Assembly: GCF_900156915.1 (NCBI RefSeq) | Contig: NZ_LT732535.1 | Location: 3,227,097 to 3,291,096, forward strand | Direction: 5' to 3' | DNA: 64,000 bases | From: Sediminibacillus massiliensis | Lineage (GTDB): Bacteria > Bacillota > Bacilli > Bacillales > Amphibacillaceae | Part shown: one piece after another, positions 54,419 through 63,965 of the stretch | Numbering within the stretch: position 1 is the first letter of the stretch | How the letters are laid out: the number at the start of each line of letters is the position of its first letter | The notes under the pieces: model-generated | What the model was told of the DNA's origin: nothing | Databases searched by the model: none | What the model saw: the letters and a program-made list of their open reading frames with translations, nothing else | Position numbers and translations under genes: made by a program

Positions 54419-54672
54419 AAAATCACCCTCTTTTTCAAGATAAGATATCTTATTGTGCTGGTGCCCGGGAAGAGCTTATCCCATTGGAAATTGGGCAGTT
54501 GGTTCACTTGTTCTGAAAATTTAAAATTTACAAGTATTTATAACGGCACTGCTTGGACTGTACCTACAGAGATGTAGTATAGTTATAGGTGGAGGATGAC
54601 TTCCTTCATAGAATATAAAAACGACAAATATAGGTAAATGAACTTATAAATTTGGAAGGAGTATGTATTTTT

Positions 54673-55638
54673 ATGACGCAGCAAACCTTTTTGTACAACT
54701 CCAAGATTAATAAAGTATTGAAAAATATCCGCAAAGTAATGGTTGGTAAAGATGAACCGGCCACATTGAGCCTGGTCGCTCTGCTGGCAGAAGGGCATGT
54801 CCTCTTGGAGGATGTTCCGGGAGTGGGAAAGACGATGCTTGTCAGAACACTAGCTAAATCACTAGATTGCGAATTTAAGAGAATCCAGTTCACACCTGAC
54901 TTGTTGCCATCGGATGTTACTGGGGTATCTATATACAATCCTAAAGAAATGGCTTTTGAGTTCAGGGGAGGTCCGATACTGGGAAATATTGTCCTGGCAG
55001 ATGAGATAAACAGAACTTCTCCCAAAACACAGTCATCACTGCTGGAAGGAATGGAAGAGAAAAGCGTAACGGTCGATGGGAAGACTATTGAATTGGAACG
55101 GCCTTTCTTCGTCATGGCGACGCAAAACCCGATAGAGTATGAAGGTACATACCCATTGCCAGAGGCACAGCTTGACCGTTTCCTGCTTAAGTTGAAAATG
55201 GGTTATCCTAGCGTAAATGAAGAATTGGAAATGCTTGATAAGACTTCTGGAATACATCCAATCCAGGAAGTCCAGGCTGTCATGGATAAGACCGAATTAT
55301 TGGAAATTCAGGGACTGGTCAAGGAAGTGTTTGTCGACAGAACAGTACAAAGGTACATCATCGACTTAGTAACAGCCACCAGAAACCATGCATCCGTCTA
55401 TCTCGGAGTCAGTCCAAGAGGATCCATTGCTTTAATGAAAGCAGCTAAAGCATACGCATTCATTTGTGACCGGGACTATGTGCTGCCTGACGATGTAAAG
55501 TACCTGGCTCCGTTTGTTCTGTCGCATCGACTTATCCTGACTTCAGAGTCGAAATTCGAAGGAAGGACTTCGGAAATGATTATCCATGAGTTGTTGGAAG
55601 GCGTCTCGATTCCGGTGCGGAAGGAATATAGTAGATGA
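54673..55638 (+). CDS. yeaC: MoxR-family AAA+ ATPase (YeaC-like)
   Basis: 321 residues from ATG 54673, with GGAAGGAG 11 bases upstream. AAA+ motifs: Walker A EDVPGVGKTML, Walker B IVLADEINRTSPKTQSSLLEGMEE, sensor 1 VMATQNPIEYEGTYPLPEAQLDRF (the MoxR-specific stretch), and SPRGSIALMKAAKAYAF. MoxR proteins act as chaperones with DUF58 partners. It overlaps the DUF58 gene by four bases, in the same order as B. subtilis yeaC-yeaD-yebA. Confidence 0.9.
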   Translation: MTQQTFLYNSKINKVLKNIRKVMVGKDEPATLSLVALLAEGHVLLEDVPGVGKTMLVRTLAKSLDCEFKRIQFTPDLLPSDVTGVSIYNPKEMAFEFRGGPILGNIVLADEINRTSPKTQSSLLEGMEEKSVTVDGKTIELERPFFVMATQNPIEYEGTYPLPEAQLDRFLLKLKMGYPSVNEELEMLDKTSGIHPIQEVQAVMDKTELLEIQGLVKEVFVDRTVQRYIIDLVTATRNHASVYLGVSPRGSIALMKAAKAYAFICDRDYVLPDDVKYLAPFVLSHRLILTSESKFEGRTSEMIIHELLEGVSIPVRKEYSR

Positions 55639-56900
55639 GGTTGTCTCTATCCTTGGCAGCGAAGTTTCTGTCCGTGATTGTCTTGTTTGGTGTGTTCTAC
55701 TCCTACGCCATGTTCCAAGGCGGATTTGTCAGCTGGTTTTTATTTTACAGTTTTTTGCCAATAATCCTCTACCTGTTTCTATTGTTGCTCTATCCCATTT
55801 CCAATTGGACTGTTTCCCGTAAGCTTTCAAAACATATCGTTCGTGCTTCTGAAAACGTGGAAGCGGAAATTCATCTGTACAGAAAGATTCCTTTCCCGCT
55901 TTATTATTGTGTGGTGGAGGAATTTTTTCCTGAAAGTCTGCAAAAAAAAGATACGAACCGTATGAAGTACCGTCATATGGATAAAGCGGATCTGCTTGAA
56001 GAAAAAAGAGTGGTCAAAGCGATCTTTTTCCCGTGGTTCAGACGGCACCTTACTGTTAGTTATACATTGGACAATGTTCCCCGCGGTGAACATCATTTGA
56101 AAGCCTTCCGGATCAAGACAGGTGATTTTTTTGGATTTGTGAAAAAAGAACATATTTATTTGACGGATAGCTATATGCTCGTCTACCCATATCAGCGTGA
56201 CATTTCATTCAGGCAAAATGTTACCAGTTTTGATGAAGGTACCACTGCTTCTTATACAATAAATGCAAGAAACACTAACGTCGTAACAGGTGTGCGGGAA
56301 TACATGCCGGGTGACAGGTTTTCCTGGATCGACTGGAAAAACACCGCAAAGAAAAACACCGTCATGACGAAAGAGTTTGAACAAGAGAAGAGCACCAGTA
56401 TCCTGGTTGTCCTGGATGCTTGTCAAACCACTGGATTGAACGAGGTTGCTTTTGAAGGAAGTATCGAGGTGACCGGTTCCTTGCTCAAATATATAAAAAA
56501 CAATTCATCACAAGTTTCTTTCCTGGCACTTGGAGAGGAAAAAATCTTTGTGCCGTTTGACCAAAGCCCTGAAAAGCTGGAAACAGCCTCGAACTACCTG
56601 GCTAGAATCCAGCCGGGAGGAACTGCTTCGTTTTCCCAGCAGATGAGCGGAGAACTTAGGAAAATCCCGAACGGATTGGTTACATTTCTGGTTACAACTC
56701 ATTTAGAGTGGTCTGCCATTTCCTCGGTGGAAGACTTGAAAAAGAAAAGCCGAAAAATCATTCTGTTTTTGATAAAACCTACTTCTCAAGTAACGGAAGA
56801 AGATACGCGTATTATCCATCACTTGTCCTCCAGTGGCATTTCGGTGAACGTGTTGACGGAAGAACAATTAACCCAGCAAAAATTCGAGGTGAGCACATAA
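55635..56900 (+). CDS. yeaD: DUF58 protein (YeaD-like)
   Basis: 421 residues from ATG 55635 (ATGA overlap with the MoxR gene). Two membrane segments at 8-55, then the DUF58 core: REYMPGDRFSWIDWKNTAKKNTVMTKEFEQE near 215-245, followed by a vWA-like region STSILVVLDACQT. These partner with MoxR ATPases and membrane transglutaminases. Its stop overlaps the transglutaminase start (TAATG). Confidence 0.9.
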   Translation: MRLSLSLAAKFLSVIVLFGVFYSYAMFQGGFVSWFLFYSFLPIILYLFLLLLYPISNWTVSRKLSKHIVRASENVEAEIHLYRKIPFPLYYCVVEEFFPESLQKKDTNRMKYRHMDKADLLEEKRVVKAIFFPWFRRHLTVSYTLDNVPRGEHHLKAFRIKTGDFFGFVKKEHIYLTDSYMLVYPYQRDISFRQNVTSFDEGTTASYTINARNTNVVTGVREYMPGDRFSWIDWKNTAKKNTVMTKEFEQEKSTSILVVLDACQTTGLNEVAFEGSIEVTGSLLKYIKNNSSQVSFLALGEEKIFVPFDQSPEKLETASNYLARIQPGGTASFSQQMSGELRKIPNGLVTFLVTTHLEWSAISSVEDLKKKSRKIILFLIKPTSQVTEEDTRIIHHLSSSGISVNVLTEEQLTQQKFEVST

Positions 56901-59098
56901 TGGATGGTTTTATTCGCCATTATCAGCCGTTACTCTATCAAACTGTCATCTATCTATGCGGTTTTCTATTGCTTTGGGAGTGGCTGCGGCCTTTGGATAC
57001 AGTGACCGAGACAGGCAGCTTGTCAGTTTTCGTGATATATACCGCTTTTTGTTTCCTTATTTCCATGTTGAGGATCAAATGGTGGCTGTCTACTCCCCTC
57101 AAATTGATCGGCCTCTTGTTTGTGCTTGATGGCTTGTTCATATCGGAGCAAATGTTCAGTAAAGCGTGGTTCTACCTCGTATATCTGCACATGCAATTTA
57201 ATATAGAGATGATGGCAAACCAGCAATGGATTCAAATAACACCATTGTTTCGCAGTTTGTTGTTTTTATTATTACTTTGGCTGATGAGTTACTTGCTTTA
57301 TTACTGGTTTGTTGTGGCAAAGCGGGTCTTTTTCTTTATCCTGCTGACTTTTATCTATTTAACGGTCTTGGATACCTTTACCACTTATCGTGCCGACACG
57401 GCAATTGTCCGTACTTTTGCCATATCGCTAATTGCTCTTGGCATAAACAACTTTTACAAAGAATTAGGCAAAGAAGCCATGCCGCTCATTGGGGCAAAAA
57501 AGATGTCTGCATGGATCCTGCCGCTGATTGCTGTAGTGTTCTTTTCCAGTATAGTCGGTTATGCCGCACCAAAGCTTGATCCGCAGTGGCCTGATCCGGT
57601 TCCCTATCTAACCAGTACCTCGGACAGCGCCGGGTTCAATGAAGGAGGCGGCAACGGAGTACAGAAGGTAGGATACGGAGAGGATGATACCCGTCTGGGG
57701 GGTTCCTTTATTCAGGATAATGCCACGGTGTTTTACGCAGAAGTGCAAGAATCTCACTACTGGAGAATCGAGTCAAAGGATGTTTATACAGGTAAAGGGT
57801 GGGAACGTTCTGCTGAACCGGAGTATGAACAAACTGGTGTCAGGTCGATAGATTCGACTGTGTTTGACAAATCTGCAGTGGAGACAGAAAGAAGGGAGGG
57901 AAGCGTATCGTTTGAACGGAATGCGTTCTTTTCCAAATTAGTATATCCGTATGGTTTGGATTCTGTAGCTGGTGCTGATGATGTTAACTATCTTCTAGAC
58001 CGGACTTCGGGCGCGATTGCCGTGGAGGGTCCTGAACGGCAGGCGGGAGAAGAATATCAGGTCAGCTATGACAGTCCTTCTTTTTCCATTGATGTACTTG
58101 AAGAAGCCGGAGGTGATGACCCGCAGAACATTAAGGACATGTACTTGCAGCTTCCTGACGGATTGCCGCGGAGGGTTGGAAATCTTGCCAATCAAATAGT
58201 GTCGGAAGAAGAAACCCGATATGGAAAAGTAAAAGCCGTTGAGCAATATTTCGGCCAAAATGGTTTTGCATACAGGACAACAGATGTTGCTGTCCCTAAT
58301 TCGAATCAGGATTATGTCGATCAGTTTCTGTTCGAAACAAAAGTAGGATACTGCGATAACTACTCTACATCGATGGTAGTCCTGCTGCGGAGCCTCGATA
58401 TCCCGGCACGCTGGGTGAAAGGATTCACCGGTGGAGAACCGATGCAAAGACAAGGCGATACGCCCGAAAACCTCGATAGATTTGAGGTAACGAATTCAAA
58501 CGCACACTCCTGGGTGGAAGCCTACTTTCCTGGAATCGGATGGGTTCCGTTTGAACCGACACAGGGGTTCAGCAACCCGATCGACTTCTATGAGGACCGG
58601 GAAGAAAACGAGTCTGTAGCTGCTTCGAGTCCGGAAGAACAAGAGGAAGAAGAACTTCCTGCAAACCATCAGGAAATTGGTGGAGAGGAAGAGGAAAGCT
58701 CGACAGTCAATTCTGCCGGCAGTGAGGCATCGGTAAGTTGGACATGGCTCATATGGATCGGCGGTGTTCTGGTTCTTGGTATAACGTTGTATTACACCAG
58801 ATACCGCTGGATGACTTATATTCTGTTAAACAAATACAAGAAAAGAAATGATGCCAAGACATATCAGGATGCCTACCATTATTTATTGAAAATACTGAGC
58901 CATAAAGGGATTGTCCGGAAGGAAGGACAAACCCTAAGGGAGTATGCAAGGGATGTAGACCATGCATTTCAGTCCACAGAAATGTCCCGGCTTACACAGC
59001 ATTATGAGCGGCTTATTTACCGAAATGATCAAGATCAGTCGCAATGGAATAAAGTGACTGAATTGTGGGAAAATTTAATCAAACAGGCATTGTCTTGA
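56900..59098 (+). CDS. yebA: Membrane transglutaminase-like protein (YebA/TgpA type)
   Basis: 732 residues from ATG 56900, which overlaps the yeaD stop. Five to six N-terminal membrane segments (about 10-225), then an extracellular domain with the transglutaminase triad: Cys in KVGYCDNYSTSMVVLLRSL, His in NSNAHSWVEAYFPGIGW, and Asp/Glu in FEPTQGF. An acidic Glu-rich linker (580-625) precedes a last membrane helix (WTWLIWIGGVLVLGITLYY) and a cytoplasmic DUF4129-like tail. Expected to cross-link or cleave envelope proteins. A promoter for guaA overlaps its end. Confidence 0.9.
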   Translation: MDGFIRHYQPLLYQTVIYLCGFLLLWEWLRPLDTVTETGSLSVFVIYTAFCFLISMLRIKWWLSTPLKLIGLLFVLDGLFISEQMFSKAWFYLVYLHMQFNIEMMANQQWIQITPLFRSLLFLLLLWLMSYLLYYWFVVAKRVFFFILLTFIYLTVLDTFTTYRADTAIVRTFAISLIALGINNFYKELGKEAMPLIGAKKMSAWILPLIAVVFFSSIVGYAAPKLDPQWPDPVPYLTSTSDSAGFNEGGGNGVQKVGYGEDDTRLGGSFIQDNATVFYAEVQESHYWRIESKDVYTGKGWERSAEPEYEQTGVRSIDSTVFDKSAVETERREGSVSFERNAFFSKLVYPYGLDSVAGADDVNYLLDRTSGAIAVEGPERQAGEEYQVSYDSPSFSIDVLEEAGGDDPQNIKDMYLQLPDGLPRRVGNLANQIVSEEETRYGKVKAVEQYFGQNGFAYRTTDVAVPNSNQDYVDQFLFETKVGYCDNYSTSMVVLLRSLDIPARWVKGFTGGEPMQRQGDTPENLDRFEVTNSNAHSWVEAYFPGIGWVPFEPTQGFSNPIDFYEDREENESVAASSPEEQEEEELPANHQEIGGEEEESSTVNSAGSEASVSWTWLIWIGGVLVLGITLYYTRYRWMTYILLNKYKKRNDAKTYQDAYHYLLKILSHKGIVRKEGQTLREYARDVDHAFQSTEMSRLTQHYERLIYRNDQDQSQWNKVTELWENLIKQALS

Positions 59099-59123
59099 CC
59101 TGTTGTATACCCACTGATAGAAT
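59095..59123 (+). promoter_or_regulatory. Sigma-A promoter for guaA
   Basis: TTGACC at 59095-59100, 17 bases, then TAGAAT at 59118-59123. It overlaps the yebA stop codon and precedes the riboswitch by about 65 bases. Confidence 0.65.
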
Positions 59124-59189
59124 AGTAACGATTCTGCAAGAGTTTTGTTTAGACTCTTTCATTCTGCATCAAACTAATTATCATAGATT

Positions 59190-59258
59190 CTTCATATATC
59201 CTCGATAATATGGTTCGAGAGTCTCTACCAGGACACCGATAATGTCTTGACTATGAAG
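59190..59258 (+). ncRNA. Guanine-class purine riboswitch, guaA
   Basis: Purine aptamer: P1 CTTCATA pairs with TATGAAG; P2 CTCGA with TCGAG; loop 2 AATATGG; the joining TCTCTACC; loop 3 CCGATAA; then TTGACTATG. The base at the ligand-reading position (C in GACTATG) predicts guanine, not adenine. It controls the following terminator. Confidence 0.9.
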
Positions 59259-59295
59259 GTGGAAATTTCTTGTGCCGTATGCGCATAGTTAACAG

Positions 59296-59333
59296 AATTC
59301 TGCCTTCCTATAGTTGGAGGGCAGAATTTTTTT
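59296..59333 (+). terminator. Riboswitch terminator before guaA
   Basis: AATTCTGCC pairs with GGCAGAATT, with further pairing inside, followed by TTTTTTT. It ends about 110 bases before the guaA start. Confidence 0.9.
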
Positions 59334-59446
59334 ATACAATAGAGTACGCAGAGTAATTATATTATTACTGCTAAAACTCTATATTGCATGCATTTTATCG
59401 ATGCAGAACAGATTAAGTAATATATGATGTAAAGGAGATGGACGGG

Positions 59447-60982
59447 TTGGAAAACAATGAGATGATTTTAGTGCTGGATTTCGGCAGCCAATATAATCAG
59501 TTGATCACCAGAAGAATAAGAGAATTCGGTGTTTACAGTGAACTGCATTCCCATAAGTTGACGGCTGATACGATCAGGAAAATGAATCCGAAAGGCATCA
59601 TCCTTTCAGGTGGACCGCACAGTGTTTATGATGAAAACAGTTTTAGGTGCGATCAGGGGATATTTGATTTAGGAATCCCTGTTCTTGGGATTTGTTATGG
59701 CATGCAGCTGATGACGAAGCATTTTGGCGGGGATGTCAGAAGAGCGAAAGAACGGGAATACGGAAAAGCTGATATCAAGTTGTCCAATCCGTCTCTTTTA
59801 TTTGAAGATACTCCAGAAACACAGACAGTTTGGATGAGTCATAGTGACAAAATATTCGAACCGCCTCAAGGTTTCAGAATCGATGCAACAAGTACCTCCA
59901 CTCCAGTTGCCGCGATGAGTGATGTGGACAACGATTTGTATGGAGTTCAATTCCATCCCGAGGTTAGAAATACAGAATACGGAAATCATTTGCTCAAGCA
60001 ATTTGTATTCGGTGCATGCAAATGTGAGGGAGACTGGACGATGGAAAATTTTGTCCAGCAGGAAGTGGAAAAAATCCAAGCAAAAGTCGGCGACAGGAAA
60101 GTATTATGCGCACTTAGCGGCGGGGTCGATTCTTCTGTTGTTGCCGCTTTGATCCATAAAGCAATTGGCGACCAATTGACTTGTATTTTTGTCGATCATG
60201 GCCTGTTAAGAAAAAATGAAGGCGATATGGTGATGGAGACGTTCCGCGATGGATTCCATATGAACATCATCCGTGTCGATGCGGAAGAAAGGTTCATGAG
60301 CAAACTTAGAGGTGTTTCCGACCCTGAGCAAAAGCGGAAAATAATCGGCAACGAGTTCATCTACGTATTTGATGACGAAGCTGAAAAATTGAAAGACATC
60401 GACTTTCTTGCACAAGGAACTTTATACACAGATATAGTAGAGAGCGGTACTGAGACAGCACAGACAATTAAGTCCCACCACAACGTTGGGGGACTTCCTG
60501 AGAATATGCAATTTGAATTGCTGGAACCCCTCAACACCTTGTTTAAAGATGAAGTAAGAGCGCTTGGTTTGGAGTTGGGTGTGCCAGAAGAAGTTGTATG
60601 GAGACAGCCATTCCCGGGACCTGGTCTTGGTATCAGAGTTCTCGGTGAAGTAACCGAGCAAAAGGTGGAAATTGTCCGTGAATCCGATGCAATCTTGCGT
60701 GAAGAAATAAAGAATGCTGGTCTGGAGAAGGATATCTGGCAATATTTCACTGTTCTTCCGGACATCCGCAGTGTGGGAGTAATGGGTGACGTGCGCACTT
60801 ATGACTATACAATTGGCATCCGTGCTGTGACATCTATTGACGGCATGACGTCAGACTGGGCAAGGATCCCTTGGGATGTTTTGGAAAAAATCTCGACTAG
60901 AATCGTTAACGAAGTAGAACATATAAACCGTGTGGTATATGATGTGACAAGCAAGCCGCCAGCAACAATTGAATGGGAATAG
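59447..60982 (+). CDS. guaA: GMP synthase (glutamine-hydrolysing)
   Basis: 511 residues. TTG 59447 is preferred because AAAGGAG lies 9 bases upstream; ATG 59438 directly touches that site. Class I amidotransferase domain (1-190): [32 protein letters not shown] with nucleophilic Cys, and [14 protein letters not shown] pyrophosphatase domain: [20 protein letters not shown]-terminal dimer domain: [17 protein letters not shown] and [25 protein letters not shown]. It converts XMP to GMP in the cytoplasm. A guanine riboswitch upstream gives end-product control. Confidence 0.95.
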   Translation: MENNEMILVLDFGSQYNQLITRRIREFGVYSELHSHKLTADTIRKMNPKGIILSGGPHSVYDENSFRCDQGIFDLGIPVLGICYGMQLMTKHFGGDVRRAKEREYGKADIKLSNPSLLFEDTPETQTVWMSHSDKIFEPPQGFRIDATSTSTPVAAMSDVDNDLYGVQFHPEVRNTEYGNHLLKQFVFGACKCEGDWTMENFVQQEVEKIQAKVGDRKVLCALSGGVDSSVVAALIHKAIGDQLTCIFVDHGLLRKNEGDMVMETFRDGFHMNIIRVDAEERFMSKLRGVSDPEQKRKIIGNEFIYVFDDEAEKLKDIDFLAQGTLYTDIVESGTETAQTIKSHHNVGGLPENMQFELLEPLNTLFKDEVRALGLELGVPEEVVWRQPFPGPGLGIRVLGEVTEQKVEIVRESDAILREEIKNAGLEKDIWQYFTVLPDIRSVGVMGDVRTYDYTIGIRAVTSIDGMTSDWARIPWDVLEKISTRIVNEVEHINRVVYDVTSKPPATIEWE

Positions 60983-61037
60983 GTGGAAACTTAACGAACG
61001 TTAGATGTTCTTACAAACAAAATGTTCGGAAAAAGGG

Positions 61038-61066
61038 TTGACGAGTGTATAGGTAATAAGTAATAT
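61038..61066 (+). promoter_or_regulatory. Sigma-A promoter for pbuG
   Basis: TTGACG at 61038-61043, a 17-base spacer, then TAATAT at 61061-61066. It lies 31 bases before the riboswitch. Confidence 0.7.
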
Positions 61067-61097
61067 ATTATATGTAATCATTAATATATAAACAAAA

Positions 61098-61172
61098 CAC
61101 CGTCGTATAATTTTGGGGATAAGGCCCATGAGTTTCTACCGGACTACCGTAAATGGTCTGACTACGCTGGTG
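61098..61172 (+). ncRNA. Guanine-class purine riboswitch, pbuG
   Basis: P1 CACCGTCGTA pairs with TACGCTGGTG (one mismatch). P2 TGGG/CCCA surrounds GATAAGG, followed by GTTTCTACC. P3 holds GGACTACCGTAAATGGTC, then TGACTACG. The C in GACTACG predicts guanine. Confidence 0.9.
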
Positions 61173-61229
61173 AATTGCCGTGGAAGGTATCTTCCTTTGT
61201 GGCAGTTCCCGGTGGAGTTTTTCTGGTGA

Positions 61230-61260
61230 CACTCCTGGCTTAAGCCAGGAGTGTTTTTTT
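61230..61260 (+). terminator. Riboswitch terminator before pbuG
   Basis: CACTCCTGGCT pairs perfectly with AGCCAGGAGTG around a two-base loop, followed by TTTTTTT. Confidence 0.95.
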
Positions 61261-61332
61261 ATGGCTTATCGGTATTTATTCTCAAATTAAACAAAACCTT
61301 ATAAAAAACGACGGAAATGGGGGAGAAAAGTC

Positions 61333-62667
61333 ATGAAAAAATATTTCCGGTTTGAAGAACTAGGGACCAACTTCCGGACAGAATTCATTGCCGGCCTGAC
61401 TACGTTTCTGGCAATGGCCTATATATTATTTGTCAATCCGGCGACATTGGCGCTTGTCGGTGTAGAGGAACTTCCGGAGGGAGTAACCAGAATCGACCAG
61501 GGAGCCGTGTTCACAGCGACTGCTTTAGCAGCGGCTGTCGGTAGTTTGATCATGGGGGTCCTTGCTAAATATCCAATCGCCCTTGCACCTGGTATGGGGT
61601 TGAACGCGTTTTTTGCTTACACGGTTGTCCTTGGTTATGGTATTCCTTGGGAAACAGCATTAGCTGGGGTGTTGGCATCTGGACTGATTTTTATCGTGTT
61701 GACACTTACCGGTCTTCGGGAGAAAATCATCAATGCTATTCCCGGTAACTTGAAAATGGCAGTCGGAGCAGGTATCGGTTTGTTCATTGCTTTTATCGGT
61801 TTTCAAAACTCCGGAATTGTGGTCGGAAACCCGGACACAGTAGTTGCATTAGGAGATTTGACCAATGCAAACACCTTGTTGGCCATATTCGGAGTTGTTG
61901 TGACGGTTGTACTGCTTGCTTCCAATGTTAAAGGCGGCGTATTCTATGGCATGATCATTACAGCGATTGCCGGAATGGTAGTAGGGCTGATTGCACCTCC
62001 TACGGGCATCGATGATGTCGTCGGTCCGGTACCAAGCCTTGCGCCGACATTCGGTCAGGCATTTGCGCACTTTGGTGATATTTTTACTATTCAGATGCTT
62101 GTCGTCATTTTGACTTTCCTATTCGTCGATTTCTTTGATACTGCCGGTACGATTGTGGCTGTCGCTACCAAGGCGGGCTTTATGAAAGACAACAAACTAC
62201 CACGTGCAGGTAAAGCATTGTTCTCAGACTCTGCTGCCACAGTTGTTGGTGCTGCATTAGGGACATCGACCACCACTTCTTATGTAGAATCAACTACTGG
62301 TGTGAGTGCCGGCGGGAGAACAGGTTTTGCTTCTGTTGTAACAGCTGGATTCTTCCTTCTGGCCCTGCTGTTCTCTCCGTTATTGGGTATCATAACGGCT
62401 GAAGTAACAGCTCCAGCCTTGATCATTGTTGGTGTGCTGATGTGTACAACATTACGTGATATTGAATGGGATAAGTTCGAAATCGCGGTTCCTGCTTTCT
62501 TTACTGTCATTGCCATGCCGCTTACTTACAGTATCGCAACTGGAATTGCCATCGGCTTTGTATTCTACCCGATTACGATGCTAATCAAGGGAAGGGCAAA
62601 AGAAATACACCCGATCATGTACTTCCTGTTCATCATCTTCATTCTATATTTTGTTTTCTTAAGTTAG
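61333..62667 (+). CDS. pbuG: Hypoxanthine/guanine permease
   Basis: 444 residues from ATG 61333 after GGGGGAG. AzgA-type purine permease: FRFEELGTNFRTEFIAGLTTFLAMAYILFVNP at the start, YPIALAPGMGLNAFFAYTVVLG, LFVDFFDTAGTIVAVATKAG, and the late ALGTSTTTSYVESTTGVSAGGRTGF. About 13 membrane helices. It imports hypoxanthine and guanine with protons. It follows guaA as in B. subtilis but has its own promoter and guanine riboswitch. Confidence 0.95.
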   Translation: MKKYFRFEELGTNFRTEFIAGLTTFLAMAYILFVNPATLALVGVEELPEGVTRIDQGAVFTATALAAAVGSLIMGVLAKYPIALAPGMGLNAFFAYTVVLGYGIPWETALAGVLASGLIFIVLTLTGLREKIINAIPGNLKMAVGAGIGLFIAFIGFQNSGIVVGNPDTVVALGDLTNANTLLAIFGVVVTVVLLASNVKGGVFYGMIITAIAGMVVGLIAPPTGIDDVVGPVPSLAPTFGQAFAHFGDIFTIQMLVVILTFLFVDFFDTAGTIVAVATKAGFMKDNKLPRAGKALFSDSAATVVGAALGTSTTTSYVESTTGVSAGGRTGFASVVTAGFFLLALLFSPLLGIITAEVTAPALIIVGVLMCTTLRDIEWDKFEIAVPAFFTVIAMPLTYSIATGIAIGFVFYPITMLIKGRAKEIHPIMYFLFIIFILYFVFLS

Positions 62668-62690
62668 TAAAAAACAGTTTTTTGATAAAT

Positions 62691-62721
62691 GGGTGGGGCT
62701 GTGAAAAAACACGCCCCACCC
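62691..62721 (+). terminator. Strong GC hairpin after pbuG
   Basis: GGGTGGGGC pairs with GCCCCACCC around a 13-base loop. The downstream bases (AATTATTG) are T-poor, so termination may be imperfect. Confidence 0.6.
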
Positions 62722-62747
62722 AATTATTGCTTATAAACAATTACCAT

Positions 62748-63357
62748 AAACTGTGACATAACTTCAGTGGGGCTTCCTTCCATTCTTTTCAGGTTGAGTG
62801 GTAGTCCGGCGCTACGGAAAAATACTCCCTTTCCGGGGGCAGCACCTCAGCCTCCTCTTGAGCAAAAAGCGCTCACTGCGGGGTCTTCGGAAGCTGCTCT
62901 TCCCCCAGGACTTTGAAAAGACATCCATGCATTTACACCGCACGCAGAAAATCGAACTTTATTTTCAAGGAGTGTCGCATTTTTCCTCCGCTCAAGATAG
63001 ATTTACTGATCAAGTGAGAAGTGGTCCTTCAATATATCTAACATGGGTTATTTTCAGCCAAAAATCCAGGCTCATGGTTTGGTATGTTCTGCATTTTGGT
63101 TAGAAAAATCTCTATAACTCCTCAACTGTTATTTCCTCTTACTATTACAGAATGCCATTAAAAGCTGTGGTAAAATGTGAGACTCCAACGGGAAAGGAAC
63201 AGTCTGAAGACCCCGCAGTTGGCGCTTTTTGCCAGCGAGGAGGCTGAAGCGTTCCCCGTGGAAAGCGAGTATTTTACCACAGCGTTGGGTTAGCACTAAA
63301 CTAACATCAGAAGGAGTGAAAACTTCAAAAAATAGAATTGTCACTATGTTACAGTTT
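62748..63357 (+). repeat. Non-coding inverted-end element, copy 3 (about 610 bp)
   Basis: It begins AAACTGTGACATAACTTCAG and ends with the complement of AAACTGTAACATAGTGACAA, the same orientation as copy 1. First palindrome decayed (from 62811), second at 63164-63283 with arms GCTGTGGTAAAA and TTTTACCACAGC. Compared with the GCTGCGGAAAAA arms of other copies, both arms have changed together. Confidence 0.8.
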
Positions 63358-63409
63358 GCCTCAACTAAGTATTTAATCAACCAAATAATAATGTGATAAA
63401 GGCAAGGGG

Positions 63410-63446
63410 AAAGGGGCTTTGATTTTGTTCAAAGCTCCCTTTTTTT
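63410..63446. terminator. Terminator near the Hsp20-like gene end
   Basis: AAAGGGGCTTTGA pairs with TCAAAGCTCCCTTT, followed by Ts on the plus strand. It lies just beyond the minus-strand stop of the Hsp20-like gene, so it may work in both directions. Confidence 0.7.
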
Positions 63447-63450
63447 ATGG

Positions 63451-63888
63451 TCAATAATTATCTTCCAAATCCTTTATCGCTATCTTGTTCGTTTTGTTTT
63501 CACTTGTTATCAGGCGGTGCAGTCTTATGACAAGCAAGCCGCGCTGGTAAGCTGCTTCGATTTTATCATCCCGTACAGCGTATGGAAGGTCTATTTTACG
63601 CTCGAATGACCCTTGGAGAATCTCTTCCTGCAGAAGTTGCGTGCCGGGTTCTGATATTTTAATGTCCCCCTTTATCTCCAAGGTTGACTCAAAGACAAAC
63701 ACCTCTATGTTGTTAAGATCACGAAGACCGGGAATGCTGGCGATGCATATGATTTCTTTATCCTTCTTATAGAGATTGACTTGAGGGAGCTGCGGTTTCA
63801 AAATCCCTTCAAATTCATTCCAAAAATTGTCTCCGAAAAAACTATCCATGTTTCTTTTCCAATCGCTCATGTTTTTGAACGGATCCAT
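63451..63888 (-). CDS. Hsp20/alpha-crystallin-domain spore coat-like protein
   Basis: 145 residues from ATG 63888, with CAGGGGG upstream; ATG 63924 has no ribosome site. Residues about 40-130 form an alpha-crystallin domain: LPQVNLYKKDKEIICIASIPGL, NNIEVFVFESTLEIKGDI, and EEILQGSFERKIDLPYAV followed by RGLLVIRL, the usual G-x-L motif region. The N-terminal region has a DPFKNMSDWKRNMDSFFGD helix. It resembles CotP/CotM-type small heat-shock proteins of spores. A sigma-K-like promoter at 63938-63965 supports mother-cell expression. Confidence 0.8.
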   Translation of the reverse strand: MDPFKNMSDWKRNMDSFFGDNFWNEFEGILKPQLPQVNLYKKDKEIICIASIPGLRDLNNIEVFVFESTLEIKGDIKISEPGTQLLQEEILQGSFERKIDLPYAVRDDKIEAAYQRGLLVIRLHRLITSENKTNKIAIKDLEDNY

Positions 63889-63937
63889 CTGTTTTTTCCC
63901 CCTGTAAATAGTTGTTTTTCCCAACCTAAATGGGATA

Positions 63938-63965
63938 TAGTGTATGCAAGAAATTATTTATGGGT
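63938..63965 (-). promoter_or_regulatory. Sigma-K-like promoter for the Hsp20-like gene
   Basis: On the minus strand AC (63964-63965), 17 bases, then CATACACTA (63938-63946). A full CATAnnnTA match, 50 bases before ATG 63888. Confidence 0.55.
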
